From assembly GCF_050908995.1 (NCBI RefSeq), contig NC_135126.1:1116001-1180000 (forward strand): DNA of 64,000 bases, in the 5' to 3' direction. A model generated the notes under the pieces. The model was given only the letters and a program-made list of their open reading frames with translations. It was not told where the DNA came from and did no database searches. Source of the DNA: Andrena cerasifolii. Its lineage: Eukaryota > Arthropoda > Insecta > Hymenoptera > Andrenidae. The position numbers were made by a program, and so were the translations under genes. Positions 47,011-58,863 of this stretch are shown piece after piece (the first letter of the stretch is position 1; each line of letters opens with the position of its first letter).

Positions 47011-48138
47011 GGATTAGGCCGAGTCCAGATCTGAACCGAACGGCGAACCGAACGCCACTTGAAGCTCCCTAATGCCTCGTTCCTACGTGTGGAACGTATA
47101 TTTCTAGCGATTTTCGCCAGTTTAGACAGAGTCTCGTGGCTCGCGACAGCTAAAGATTGAAATAGAGAGAGTGTTTAGAGTAGTGCAGACCAAAGGTCTA
47201 TTGCTGTCTGTTTTTTTTTATAAATGTAATACATGCAGATATACGCAGCGGCTGCTTGATCTGCGGACATGGTTCTCGTGCGAACGGCGAAACTATTCTG
47301 AGAGTCCCGTAGACATTTAGAACCGTAGGCGTAGATACGCTTGGGAAGGTCAGTGAGACACTCTTCGTTTATCACCAACTTGTCTTGCTTCTTCAAACTA
47401 CTTGACACCCCCAATGGCAAGGACGACAATAAGTCATGGTGGTGTGAGGGACAGGGATGCACCACTACAGTTGTAGTACATGAAAACTCTCCGTGATAAA
47501 GGAAATTCGACACTTTTATTTCAAGCCCTACGTGTCTGTTCGCTGTCGCGTTCGTACATAGACTACTTGCTTAACGGCTAAAGCTAGATTCTCACTATCC
47601 GTCCGGTCGGCGGCAAGCTGGTGGCCGTCCCACTAGCGCTACGCAGACACAGATGCATAGTTCTCCATTGCACTAGTGGGGCGGCCGCCGTCCAGATGGA
47701 TAGTCAGAATGTAGCTCAATGCGGCACACCTCGCGAACGTCTTCCTCGCTCTACCTCACTGTCCCTCATCAGACACACAGCGCCTGAAAATCCTGTGCCG
47801 CACAGTTGCTTACCCTATGTGGGTGAGCCATTCCTTTGATGGTTCGGGACTTTACCGACATCGGCTGGGAACAGCCCGAACATCTCGGCGAGCCTGACTT
47901 TCCTTTGGCCGAGGGTCCCGAGGTCCCTTCCTCGGTGTCTTACGGCAGGCAAACCTTTGGGCTGCGCTACTCTAAACACTCTCTGTCCTTCAATCTTCAG
48001 CTGTCGCGAGCCACGAGACTCTGTCTAAACTGGCGAAAATCGCTAGAAATATACGTTCCACGCGTAGGAACGGGGCATTAGGGAGTCTCAAGTGGCGTTG
48101 GGTTCGCCGTTCGGTTAAGATCTGGACGCGGCCTATCC
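47011..48138. mobile_element. GC-rich foldback element with ~190-bp arms
   Basis: Arms 47011-47200 and 47945-48138 pair at about 90 percent. They share GTCCAGATCT, ACCGAACGGCGAACC, AATGCC(T/C)CGTTCCTACG, TTCTAGCGATTTTCGCCAGT and CGTGGCTCGCGACAGC with their inverses. The ~745-bp middle is partly GC-rich and has no recognisable frame. It holds a smaller foldback, 47581-47720. No target duplication was found, so the superfamily is unknown. Confidence 0.68.
47581..47720. mobile_element. Small nested foldback, ACTATCC(G/A)TC arms
   Basis: AGCTAGATTCTCACTATCCG at the left faces AGCTACATTCTGACTATCCA read inward from the right. Inner arms CCCACTAGCGC and GCACTAGTGGG also pair. About 140 bp, inside the 47011-48138 foldback; no duplication seen. 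Confidence 0.6.
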
Positions 48139-48887
48139 AGCGCGCCAGTCGTTCACCGACGTTAGTGGGTCCTTGATTTGTATACGTGCTGCTATCGAGC
48201 GTTCGGGTGGTCGAGTTTTCGCTCCGAGATGCGTGCCCTTCCCTGCCCCACCTATCTCGCGGTAGCGATTGCTACGTTTGCCGGGAGGGCCACCCCGCTT
48301 CCCCGGGCCCCGGTTACAGATGCCCAGGATTTGGGTTAATGCGATCGCAGTGGACAATGCCGCTTTTGAGGGGAGTCTTGTATATTTACGAGAAGACTCT
48401 GGCCTGGCTGGAATGTGCTACCGAGTACGTGGTGACACTTTCCAGCCATGCCATTCTCAGCGGCAATTGACGTATCGTATACCCTCACGACAGCGTGGCT
48501 AAACATCCGCTGGTCGGCTTGCTAAGGCAAGGGACCCGTTGTGCGATACCATTGCCGGGCCTACGTGTCGGAACGGTGAGTAGGCTCGGGGGCGTTGCAG
48601 AGTCGGTAAGCCGACCGGCGGATGTAATTGGTCGGTCCTATGCCCCACGGAGATGAGAAGATTCCCCAAGTCCAGGGAGGGAGAATTGTCCGCGGGCGAG
48701 AGGTCACTTGGAATAACGGATTGATCTTGACAACACGCGGACTTGTACCTATCATTGAACTTCACAATCAGAGCTGGACACCCAGCGAACCTATATCATC
48801 GCACTGCAATCGTTGTCACCAACTTTCATTTTGTTATCTAATAAAGTTTCAGTAAGTGTAAGCAAATGGACTTGGCCACGTATTATA
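48139..48887. other. GC-rich unassigned sequence
   Basis: Composition differs sharply from the AT-rich flanks. It contains an imperfect hairpin whose stems are CATCCGCTGGTCGGCTTGC (48505-48523) and GTAAGCCGACCGGCGGATG (48607-48625). No domain was recognised in any of the overlapping frames and no match to rRNA landmarks is evident. An AATAAA lies at 48840, close to the LTR insertion. Confidence 0.4.
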
Positions 48888-48892
48888 AATCC

Positions 48893-49194
48893 TGTTGGAG
48901 TTCAACGAGTCTCAGTGTTAGGACTAAGGGGCTGCGTTTCTCTTTTTCTGGAGAAGAGGGGCGAAGGGTCTTGACCGGGGCATAAGGTGACGACCGTAGC
49001 CAGTCTGAAAATTGTGACCAAACCGTGCAGATCGCGTTCCGTCTCTTAAAGTTTCTTTTTTCTTGTATACTTTTATATATAACCAACTAACATTAATACG
49101 TGGACACACTGTGTATTGTCTATCTATACAATAAACCATAGTTGTGTTTATAGTGTGACATTTATTTTCAACCTCTGCGGAGTAATTTCCAACA
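48893..49194 (+). mobile_element. Solo LTR with 5-bp target duplication
   Basis: 302 bp, starting TGTTGGAG and ending TTTCCAACA, giving inverted termini TGTTGGA / TCCAACA. It is flanked by an exact 5-bp duplication AATCC (48888-48892 and 49195-49199). It contains a TATA-like CTTTTATATATAACC at about 49069 and AATAAA at about 49131, both on the plus strand in promoter-to-polyA order. No internal retroelement sequence remains, so it formed by LTR-LTR recombination. A 5-bp duplication fits Copia, BEL or some Gypsy elements. Confidence 0.85.
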
Positions 49195-49199
49195 AATCC

Positions 49200-52100
49200 A
49201 ACAATTTTGTTTGGAGTTAACAACTCTTCTGCACCCCAACTCAACTATCCACACTTGGCTTCCTGTCAAATTCCACTAACTCTATCATTTAAAAAAAGTA
49301 GAACTTACTCGCGTACGTAGGGTCGAAACCCTACACGCATCTCACGCATAAAAGCAAGGATCGATACAAAGTCGTTTGCGGAGGAATGAGCGAGACAGGT
49401 GAGGCACGTTCCAGCGGCGATCGGCCTCGGCAATTTGCGACAACTAATCTAAATTCAAATTGCCTCGAACAAAACTAATCTAGTGGTCACACGGAACGGC
49501 CCCCTTTTCCTCTGCGTCCTTCTCACGTGGCCCCGACTCTTCGGCGGTTCCCTTCCTCCGCCGCTGCTTTTCCACCCTGCAGCCCCATCACCTGTGCAAC
49601 GTCTGCCCGCGTCACGCCCACGCGTCGATTGGGCCACGAGTAACAATCTCCACCACGCTCGCGTTTATTCGCGTATTCCGCGCTTTTTTTCTAGCCACGC
49701 GGAAGCTAGCTGATGAAATTGCAGCAGGCGATCGCGCAAAGCGTCCGGTTTTCACGGACGAGTTGCAAGGTTTTTGAAACCGAATTCCGCGGTGCCAGTC
49801 GATTCAAAAGGGCTCGCGTGGATAGAGCGAGCCTTGTATAGGATTTCGCGCCAAAACATTGAAATGCAGCCCATGAAAGTATTCAGGTTTTGCGCAATTT
49901 CGCGCGGCCCCGCTGCGCTCAGCACCGGCGAACGTCCGATCCTATTTCTGGTGTAAATATTAATTATGTACCCGAGCCGAGAGGGAAATGATGGATAATT
50001 GAAAGGTGTACGTGTTTTCGCCGACCGCGCCGTGTAGTGCACTGTATTGGTAATGTATTGATTTGGTTAAGCTTTGATTGGAAACTCTGATACATCTGAC
50101 GTGGGCAATCAAGCCTAGAAAGGAAGGACAATGGGGCCTTAGCGAGGAAACGAATAATACGGGGTCTCGTGGCATATAAAAGCTACACGAGTTGACATTT
50201 ATTAATTAACTGCTAATTTTCTTCAGTTTTTAAAACTCGTAATTGGCATGATTCATCTCTTTATGTCTCTCCAATTTGGTTCATGAATTCTACTCTTTGC
50301 TAAAGCTTTCATTTCACTTTGTACGATATAATTTGAAAGACTGTTCACTTTGCGCGAGGGCGAATGATTTATAAAAGCTGATAAAGTCGATAAATGCAAA
50401 CGCACGATGAACCGCTGGCGAACTTCATCAACGAAATTCTTCGGGACGAGATCGCACTTAAATCTCGACGTGAAAGCGCTCCGTCCTACTTGGAGGAACA
50501 CATTATAAACGTGCCATTCCCGGAATATTTCGCATATTTCAGAAATTCCGTTCTGAAGGGTTCGTGTTCGTTGCATAAGTCACACCACCACATTTTTATC
50601 CACCCCCGACTCATGCATCATTCACGGTTCTTCACTGAAATGAAACTTTAACGCGTTTTACAAATCACGAACGTCTCCGTGACACGATACAAAGTGTACG
50701 TTCGTACTACTGGAGCGCCGGCTGACCAATAACGGTCATTACTACTTAAAAGACGTTGCTGCCGTTGTGAAACAGGGGCTAGGCAATTGTTTAATTATTT
50801 GGGCATCGTAAACTTCATCTTCTCCATTTGGTGAATCAAATTTGTGTTAATATAACGTTGATCAGATAACAGTTATCATAGGAAAGTAGATTTTAAAAGA
50901 ATCAGTATTCCTTCATTGAAAATTGAATTTAAGTTGTTTTAGTTGCATGCCTCTGAGGAAACAGAAACTTAGGTTGAAAAATATTTGTAAGTACAATGTA
51001 CGAAGAATTGAACAATTAATTTAATTCAGAAAATTAAATTATAATATTATATTTTTGCACGTGCATATAATCTAGCTGGCGCGTTTACTACTTTATACCA
51101 AAACAACAAATTGTTATTAAGAAAATAACTAATTTTGTTGAGAAATGATAGCAGGAGTGATCTTAATATACACACTACAGTAGATGGAAAACTATTTGAC
51201 AACATGAAAAGGAACGTTTCTTATTATATGTAATACTTTCAAAGAAGTAAAAAAATTAATAAACTAGCAATTATCAATGGGTTGAAGGGTTAAACTGAAA
51301 GAAGAATTTTAAGGAAACAAGTTTCCTCTGTTGAACTCATTTTTTTCTCACTATAAAACAAATTCTATCGTTATGAAGCTAATTCCCCTTTCATCATAAA
51401 TGTGATTGTTTTACATCACAGAAGCTAACAAAGTGTATGAAGCCATATACACTAGTACGAGATTGAACTCTGTGGCAATATATCTACATATGACTAAAGC
51501 ATACCCATGTGAATGCATTTAAAGAGATAACTTTCAAAGGTAATCAAAATGCGTTTACATTCCGTACTCCACGTAACGAGACGTAACAACTACTGTCGCA
51601 CAATTTCGTGTAATTTTAAAACAACCTGTGTAAACTCCAATCATGGACGAGGCCGCTATAGAATATCAAACAGAGCAAGTATTCCTTTAGAAAAAAAACG
51701 AGGGATCACGTGGTCAGGGTATTGGGGCTTTAATCGGAAACTAGAAGTGATCGTGTTTTAGGTCGACTCGAAGGACGGGGAAAACTTGTAACCCTGAAGA
51801 AGCAATATTGGTTCGGCAGTAGGAGTTACCAAGCCACAATTCATTACGAAAATCGATTCGGCCACAGTAGTGCTTGATTGCAGGTGGTCACAGGATCCCT
51901 AGTCATCTTTCTCTCGTCTTTTCCTCGTCTTTTCTATTTTTGTTTCTCGATTCTATCTCAGTTCTATCTATTTCTTTCGTATTTCGTAAAAAAATTGAAT
52001 GACGATGATAGAGAAAGTATTTTGCTCAATAAACGAATATTTTGATTTTCCAAGAAGATCATGACATTGCAGAATTCATTCGATATATTCTTCGGTTCAA

Positions 52101-55100
52101 TTATTCCTATCAGTAACGATAAATTAACAGCTTTTATAAATAGTAGGTACAATATCTATTCTTGTCGATAATAAAATCGATAATCTTCTGTAATTTAATC
52201 ATTCCTTAGCAAGTTATACTAATATTCTAAAAGTTGCATCTAATTCTTACAAGTTAGAAAAAGTTATTTCGAAAATACTTGTCAGCTGAATAAAATCTCC
52301 AGGGACCACATTAAATTCTGCTGTGGTCACACTGAAGGTTCAATGTTAACAGAGAAATATTCAAGCAAGTAGGAAAAGCACCAAAATATTCTTGATAACG
52401 CGAAAGAATTGCAGCGCGTAGCAAACTCGAATTTTGAGATTGTTTGTTTCACCGAAGTTACGATAACGAAAATAAAGTTCAAGAAACTTACCCCTCCCCA
52501 CCGCGACTTTGCATGCACCACTATACGGAGCCATTCTTTTATCTTCAAACAGAGGAAGAGATTCCCCGCTATACTCAGAGATTTGACTTTTTATGGCAAC
52601 GAGGATTTTACGACTCTGCTCCTTATCGACGTACACGCCAAGTGCGTTCGTGTATGTATTATACATTATCGGAAAGAAATTCAGACCCGAAAGTTGAAGA
52701 GTGATAATTCCCCTAACACTTATCCAACAAATAAAATAGAAAATGAACACAATCCACTTCAGCCACTGCTGATAGCGTAAAAGTTCCTCTGTTTATATTG
52801 CAGATACAATAATAATTCCTAACGCTGGTTCACGACTCAAGAAATGGCGCGGAAACTCGAAGAAATAAAATAAATAAAATACTTAAACGGCAAAAAATAT
52901 TTTCATTCAAACTGCCTTACGCGAAACAGCAATTTCAAATGCATCAAGCTAATACAAACAATAGATCTACCCACAACCCACTAAATCACTGCATTATCTC
53001 TCACTCATTATCAACCCCCACGCGCAATCACATTACAAGCCGACGATACAAATTCCCCAATTTCAGTTCCCCAAAAACCACCTCCGCTCTCTCTCATCCT
53101 CGTTCCCCCCGCGTTTCGAACCGCCCTTTAATCAGAAGCCCCCAGGAACAGAAAAACCAGAGAGCCCCGCTGAATTGAATGCCTTAGCCGCGCGCCTCAG
53201 CCAGGTTGCCTCAAAAAACAAAGAATTAAAGAGAAGAAAAAAAGAATGCTCCAGTCTCAAAAATTCTGGCGCGGTCCAAGGGAGGAGGTGATGGACCAGG
53301 AACAACGAGAACAAAAGGTTGGCCGCGGGGGTGGGCGAGCTCGCGCCATCCGGCCGAGGGACGTATTGTCCAGGCCGGTATTTGTGATATTAAACTGTTT
53401 AATCACCGAACTATAGAAAAAGCACAACGACGCCGTCGTCGTGGGTGCACCAGCCACTCTCTCCACCCCCCGCCCTCCGCGTGTCGGTGTGTGCGCGCTG
53501 GATCCCCGCATAGCTCGTAAATCTCGCCCCACACCAGGTCGCGGGCCGCGTACGACGCTTATACGCCGATACAACGCGCTCGTTGTGGCCGATGCTAGGT
53601 AGAACCATACACGGGTGAAACGTGCAGACCGCTGCGGGGCGAGGGGCTGCAAACTTGAAACGAGTCTATGGCGGTGGGGCGGAGAAGAGAGGAGAAGAGA
53701 GCGACGGGTAGCACTCCATACAATTGGCGGCGCGCACAAGCCAGCCCCTGGGTGAAACGCGACGGACGACGACAACAATGACGATCGTCCGCCGCGTTAA
53801 AAGTGCCCGTACACCCGCGACGATTGTCCGCGCCACGGTAACATCGATTCCTTTCTCTCTGGCCAATTATCGGGCGGACATCGTCGCCAGGTAATCGGTT
53901 TCGCGCGACGCCGCCCCCTAAAGGCACCAGCATCCCCGCGCTACCTGCGATTCGCCTAATAGGTTTTGTGGCCGAATTAGCCTGCCCTGCTCTTGTTGCC
54001 TGCTTCGTGCCAATTTAGCTGCGATATTGCCGCCCCCGTGCACCGTAAATCGGGGCACACGGTGATGGTTCGAAGGGTGGTTCCGTGGAATGGCGGAGTT
54101 TACGTCTGAATGGGATTTAAGCTCTCCTCCCGAGTCTTGCGAGGTTTACGTTCGATGTACGGGAGTTTGGGATCCCTTATTGTATCGATGCTCCGGGGGG
54201 GGGGGGGAACGGAAGGAGGTACGGCATTGGACGGGGTCTTGCAAGTTTATAGTTCGCCCCGTCCGATTTTTAATAAGATGAATGCTTCTGGGAGCTGCGG
54301 GGACTTGCGGTAAAACTTGAACACCCTCGGACGTGACTGAATTGTACGATAGAGTGCGCGAGCGACTGTACTAAATAGACGAAAGGTGGTGAATTTAAGC
54401 GGAATAACAAGTCCGGCAATTTCGCTGGACCATTTGCGACCAGTTACAATTGCCAAGCGCAAAGGCTTGCGATGGAAGCAGCGGCGTGGGTGTTCCTTTG
54501 CGCGACAAATCATTGCCGAAAATCGGTGGCACAATGAAAACCTCGGTAGCACGCGGAACGACATCGTACACGTATGATTTATAACCAGGCACAAAGGGTG
54601 GGTCGAAACTGAGTTACGCGGCCAGTTTCGAGTTCGTCGACGAACGTTATCGGCTGTAACTGCGTGTGTCCTCGTGGATGGGGTCGGAAGAAAAGGGAGG
54701 CTGGCCTCCCTGGCGATCGCCCGCGCTGGGGTACGTATATAAACACCGTGGTTAGATCTGGCAGAGGGAGCAGGATGCGCCGCGTCGCAGAGTAGTATAT
54801 TGCATCGCTTGTTGCACTGCAACGAAACGCAATAACGTATCGGTGCAACTGTCTGTCGCAGCGCGCATACACCGCGGGCAAAGCTGTCGGCCACTGCAAG
54901 AATAACAACCATAATAGGCTCCTGAATTGTGTACCTCGACAATGGACGAGATGAAAAACGACACACCATCCCTCGAACCCTTTGCTCTCCTCCTTTGATC
55001 AACCCTCCTCGGGCGCCCTCCCTTTCGCTCTGTTTCCCGCGATTTTCCGAACGCCACGTGTCGTGTTTTGTTAAGAACTAATTGTGCCACGAGCAATAGA

Positions 55101-55309
55101 CGGTCTTTGTCACAATTACACGAGAAGTGTAATGGCGCGGGGAAAGCCCGGTGACGTGTGGGGAACTGGTACATCGCGAGTGGAAAGAGATTTGGGAAAA
55201 ATGTTGACAGATGTTTCGGTGTTGCTGGGATGAGTAGATGCAAAGGAGGAGTGAAATTGTTTGTCAATGTTTTAATATGATTGTAGGGGTGAGTGGAGGA
55301 ACTTCGTGG
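49200..55309. other. Six-kb stretch without recognised transposons; CpG-rich at 49400-49960 and 53250-55120
   Basis: The CpG-rich blocks carry many overlapping frames, including 251 aa on the minus strand (55002-54247) and 173 aa (53778-53257). None shows a recognisable domain, signal peptide or conserved block. A G12-type homopolymer lies at about 54197. 50650-52900 is AT-rich and featureless. If a host promoter or noncoding exon exists in this window, the 53.2-55.1 kb block is the most plausible place. Confidence 0.4.
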
Positions 55310-55311
55310 TA

Positions 55312-56423
55312 GGGGAAGTAGGGGCAAAACCGGGACGTTAAGGATAAAAGCTCATAACTTCGAGATTATTAATGTAAAAACGAAATTGAAATTAGGATTC
55401 ATTAGAGTAAACTCTTTATTAAATAATAGTATATATCTATTTTTTAAATACAATAACATATTTGTATTAAAGAAATTTACGATTTAAAACAGGGGGCAAC
55501 AGGGAGCCGTTTTTAGCGCCTAGCTGCGAGCAACCCGCCTGTCCCGTTGCTAAGATTAGAATCGGTGAGGCGAACTGCAGTAGTGTACGTGCATTTGGTA
55601 TGACTTGAACCCAGCTATATATGCTACACTACTGCAGTTCTCCTCACCGATTCAAACCTTAGCAACGGGACAGGTGGTTTGCTTGCAGCTAGGCGAATAA
55701 AAACGGCTCCCTGTGCACCCCTGATTTAAAATATGATTCGTTTTCACGGTTTTATCCCATGGCCTGGGTAAAGCGGGTACCATACTAGAAACTAGCCCTA
55801 GCACCTATAACAACGGAATTCGTCCAATTCTTCAATCCCCCAACCCGTGCAGCCTTCGTGAGCCCATTTACAACAAGCTGTACACTGCACCACTGTACAT
55901 TCAATTTGCATGAACCATATGATTCTTGGACATAAATGCAAATGTCTTTACCGTCTTCATCACCACTGTTATCATTATCCTTCCGTATTTCGTTTAATTT
56001 TGTGGCTTTCTTTCTCTTTAGTTTTAGTCCTTTATTAAGATTTAGTTTAATTTTGATAACTTCCTCTTTTTCGTTTCTTTGTTATACACATTTTGTCCAA
56101 AACCGGGTACCCGATTTTACATTTTTGTAAATACTACGAATTATCAACAATACCGGGGCGAAGTGCAAACAAAATGTCTTAGTTATTTACACTTTAATAT
56201 GCAACAATTAACATAATTAACACAAAAAAGTACGTACCTGAACACTGTCAAAAATGTTGAAGTTTCTTAACTATCGATAATTAGATCACTGCCTTTAAAA
56301 ACACACAAGACGACACATCGTGACAATATGTCGCTGCAACGACGCGGGAAAATTTAAGACCGTTTTAAAAATAATAGCACGTCCCGGTTTTACCCAGGTA
56401 CCCGGTTTTGTCCTAACTTCTCC
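55312..56423. mobile_element. TA-flanked element with CAAAACCGGG words
   Basis: Ends GGGGAAGTAGGGGCAAAACC and, read inward, GGAGAAGTTAGGACAAAACC, flanked by TA at 55310-55311 and 56424-56425. The word CAAAACCGGG or CCCGGTTTT recurs at about 55326, 55740, 56098, 56385 and 56401, with GGGTACC variants. A hAT MITE (55490-55723) is inserted in its left third. No transposase. Confidence 0.76.
55490..55723. mobile_element. hAT-type foldback MITE with ATTTAAAA duplication
   Basis: 234 bp; ends CAGGGGGCAACAGGGAGCCG and, read inward, CAGGGGTGCACAGGGAGCCG. Exact 8-bp duplication ATTTAAAA at 55482-55489 and 55724-55731. Arms pair nearly throughout (CCCGTTGCTAAG, TCGGTGAGG, AACTGCAGTAGTGTA), leaving a ~35-nt loop. 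Inserted in the TA element 55312-56423. Confidence 0.92.
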
Positions 56424-56425
56424 TA

Positions 56426-58861
56426 TTGTTAATGAGTGTATAGAACTCAGCAAAAGAGGTTGAATGAGTTTTCGAATGCAGTATGCATTCGAATGTGTTC
56501 TTGGAATGCCTTTGGATCTTATGGAAGAAGGAAACACAATGCATGAACATGTGATCTGTGTGATCAAACGATGCCTCAATAGGGTGGAGCTTATTTTTCA
56601 ACTATGAACCTATAATCTTCTTACCATCTCAATTTGTTTCTTTGTCTAAAAGATATAATTGATTAGATTATGAGCACAATTGACCCTGAATATCGCAAAT
56701 TCCCGAAATCAGCGATTTTCGACCTCATTCTGCGACCTTTAAGCGTTCATAGCTCAGAGTAACGTTAACTGATTTTCATGAAATTTTAGGCATGTATACA
56801 ACTTACTTAACTCTACAAACGGGATTTTTGAATTTTCATTACAGGCTCAGAAAAAAGTTAAAAAACGACCTTCACTATTTTTTCCCGCTATTCCGACCAA
56901 TTGCATTTTTTTCAAAACAACGAAACACGTAATTTAGCAAGCTAATCCTTATAGCTTCTCAAAAAAACTCAAGTCATTTGGACCAATTCTAAAAAAATTA
57001 TGCGATTTTAAAGGATGTAAACTTTCTTTCATCCGCCACTGTATACAGGGTCAGCGTTTTATCCTGCAACTCGCGCTCGCGCGAACAGGTAAAATGGCAA
57101 CAGCGCCTCACGGACGCATTCCACTACAACCATGCACCGTCCCGGCGTTCGGAGAGCTACCAGCGACCTGGACAGCAGTAATGCCCGAGCTTCGAGAATT
57201 TTGGGATGGTCTCTTTCAAATTGATGTCGCAAAGCGCTATTCAGAATTTCCCGGCTTGGGTTGAAAAATTTGGGGCCTTTTTCGTATAGCTTTTGAACTA
57301 TAAAAGACATTGGAATGCAATTTGCGCCGCAAAATGAGAAACAATTATTTCCTCTTAATGATGGATAATTTAACATATTTTACATTTACTTAATTTTTTT
57401 CTATCATTTTTTTTAACCATAATTGTTGTAAAAAGGTTTGGCAAACTGTTTATTTGATACTGTATTTAATGCTGTATTTAAAATTCGTGGTGTTGATAAA
57501 CAATAGGCTAGTTGTTTCTGTATCATTACTTTCAGAAATTGAGAAATTAAATTTTTATTCAATTATGTGTTAGACCTCAGAATCTATTGTTCTGGTTTTC
57601 TTTTTTATGATTTTATCCTTAATGCAGTGCATACCTAGATCAGACGTAAGGGGTAACTAATGGGGCGTGTCTTTGATTGTAGTCTATTAACAATTAATAG
57701 AATGTACCCTGATAGCAGGAAACAGACACTGTCTGATGCCTGACACTCTGTGAACAATAAATTTAGCAAATTATCAAATATAAATGTAAATATAATGTAA
57801 TCTAAATCTAAATGTATAAGTTAAAACACGGCCATTATACAATTGAATTTTCATAATTTCTATAATCTTTGACTCACTTGAGCTACGTATAAACATAGGA
57901 ATATATTGTCCCAAGTTTGTATATAGTGTTTTTATATCTAGACGACCAAATCAGGGTGGTAAGACTTCTAAAAAATTTTTTTTTTTAACTTCTAAGCTCC
58001 ACCCTAATGCTTGAGTTGAGAGGTCAGTCGTCATGAATGTATTGTTAGAAAATCGATGATGGAGTTTTTGAGAAATTTTAGGGAAGTGCTAAAAGAGTTC
58101 GAGTCCAAAAGCAGAGGGAGTGATATTTATTCACGATGTAATTTATTTCTGAAATATAGATATTAATATCATTAGTTACAGAAAATCTGCTTTAAATATA
58201 CGTGACTACTCGTCTGATATTCTTCTGCGGCTACAGATGCGATGCAGCATCAAATTTTTAACGCTGCATTACCTTAAAAACGGCGGTACTCCTCGGGTAA
58301 TTAGCATAGTTCATACAGCGGTAATATTATTCTGTAGACGGTATTCCCTCGTGTGTAACCGGGAAGTTTTTAAAAAAAGAAATATGCCTGAAGAAGGAAC
58401 CGCGGGAGAGCTAACTAACTTAATGCAGAAGAGCGATGTTTTTTCTTTCGTATCGTACTTGGCGGAAGCGAATCGAGCGGGGGCTTATTTATTCATAGGA
58501 TCTTCCATTCCGGCTTCTTCCCGCTTCTGGAAGAGGTTTTGTTTAATTAAAGAATCGCCAAAGTAGCCGCGAATCGTTGAAAACACCAAGGTTCCTTTCA
58601 CCCCGTGGAACACTTCTATGAAGTCTCGTTACTAATTACGAGACCGCGAAATTTGTTTATTACCGCGCGATCTGATTCAGTTGATGCTGAAGGAAATGCC
58701 TCGTCGAGGTAATTTAATAAACTGCAACCGTTTGCGATGAGGATTATCATATTTCTTGAACCAGCCGCATACAGACCACCCTGGAGTTACTAGTGAAGTT
58801 ATAATTATATAATTACGCCGCAAGGTCTGTGAAATAACGAGATCAAGATGGTACTGTAAAT
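56426..58861. other. Mostly AT-rich unique DNA
   Basis: A lone TATACAGGGTCAG end lies at about 57046. The minus frame 57376-57059 and the plus frame 58237-58566 have no recognisable motif. AT-rich blocks dominate 57360-58200. Confidence 0.4.
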
Positions 58862-58863
58862 GG

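Noticed and set aside
48139..48760. rDNA or organelle fragment
   Set aside because: GC-rich, but no 18S, 28S or mitochondrial landmark sequence could be recognised.
54247..55002. 251-aa minus-strand open frame
   Set aside because: CpG-rich DNA with long frames in several registers, and no recognisable motif or domain. Probably chance.
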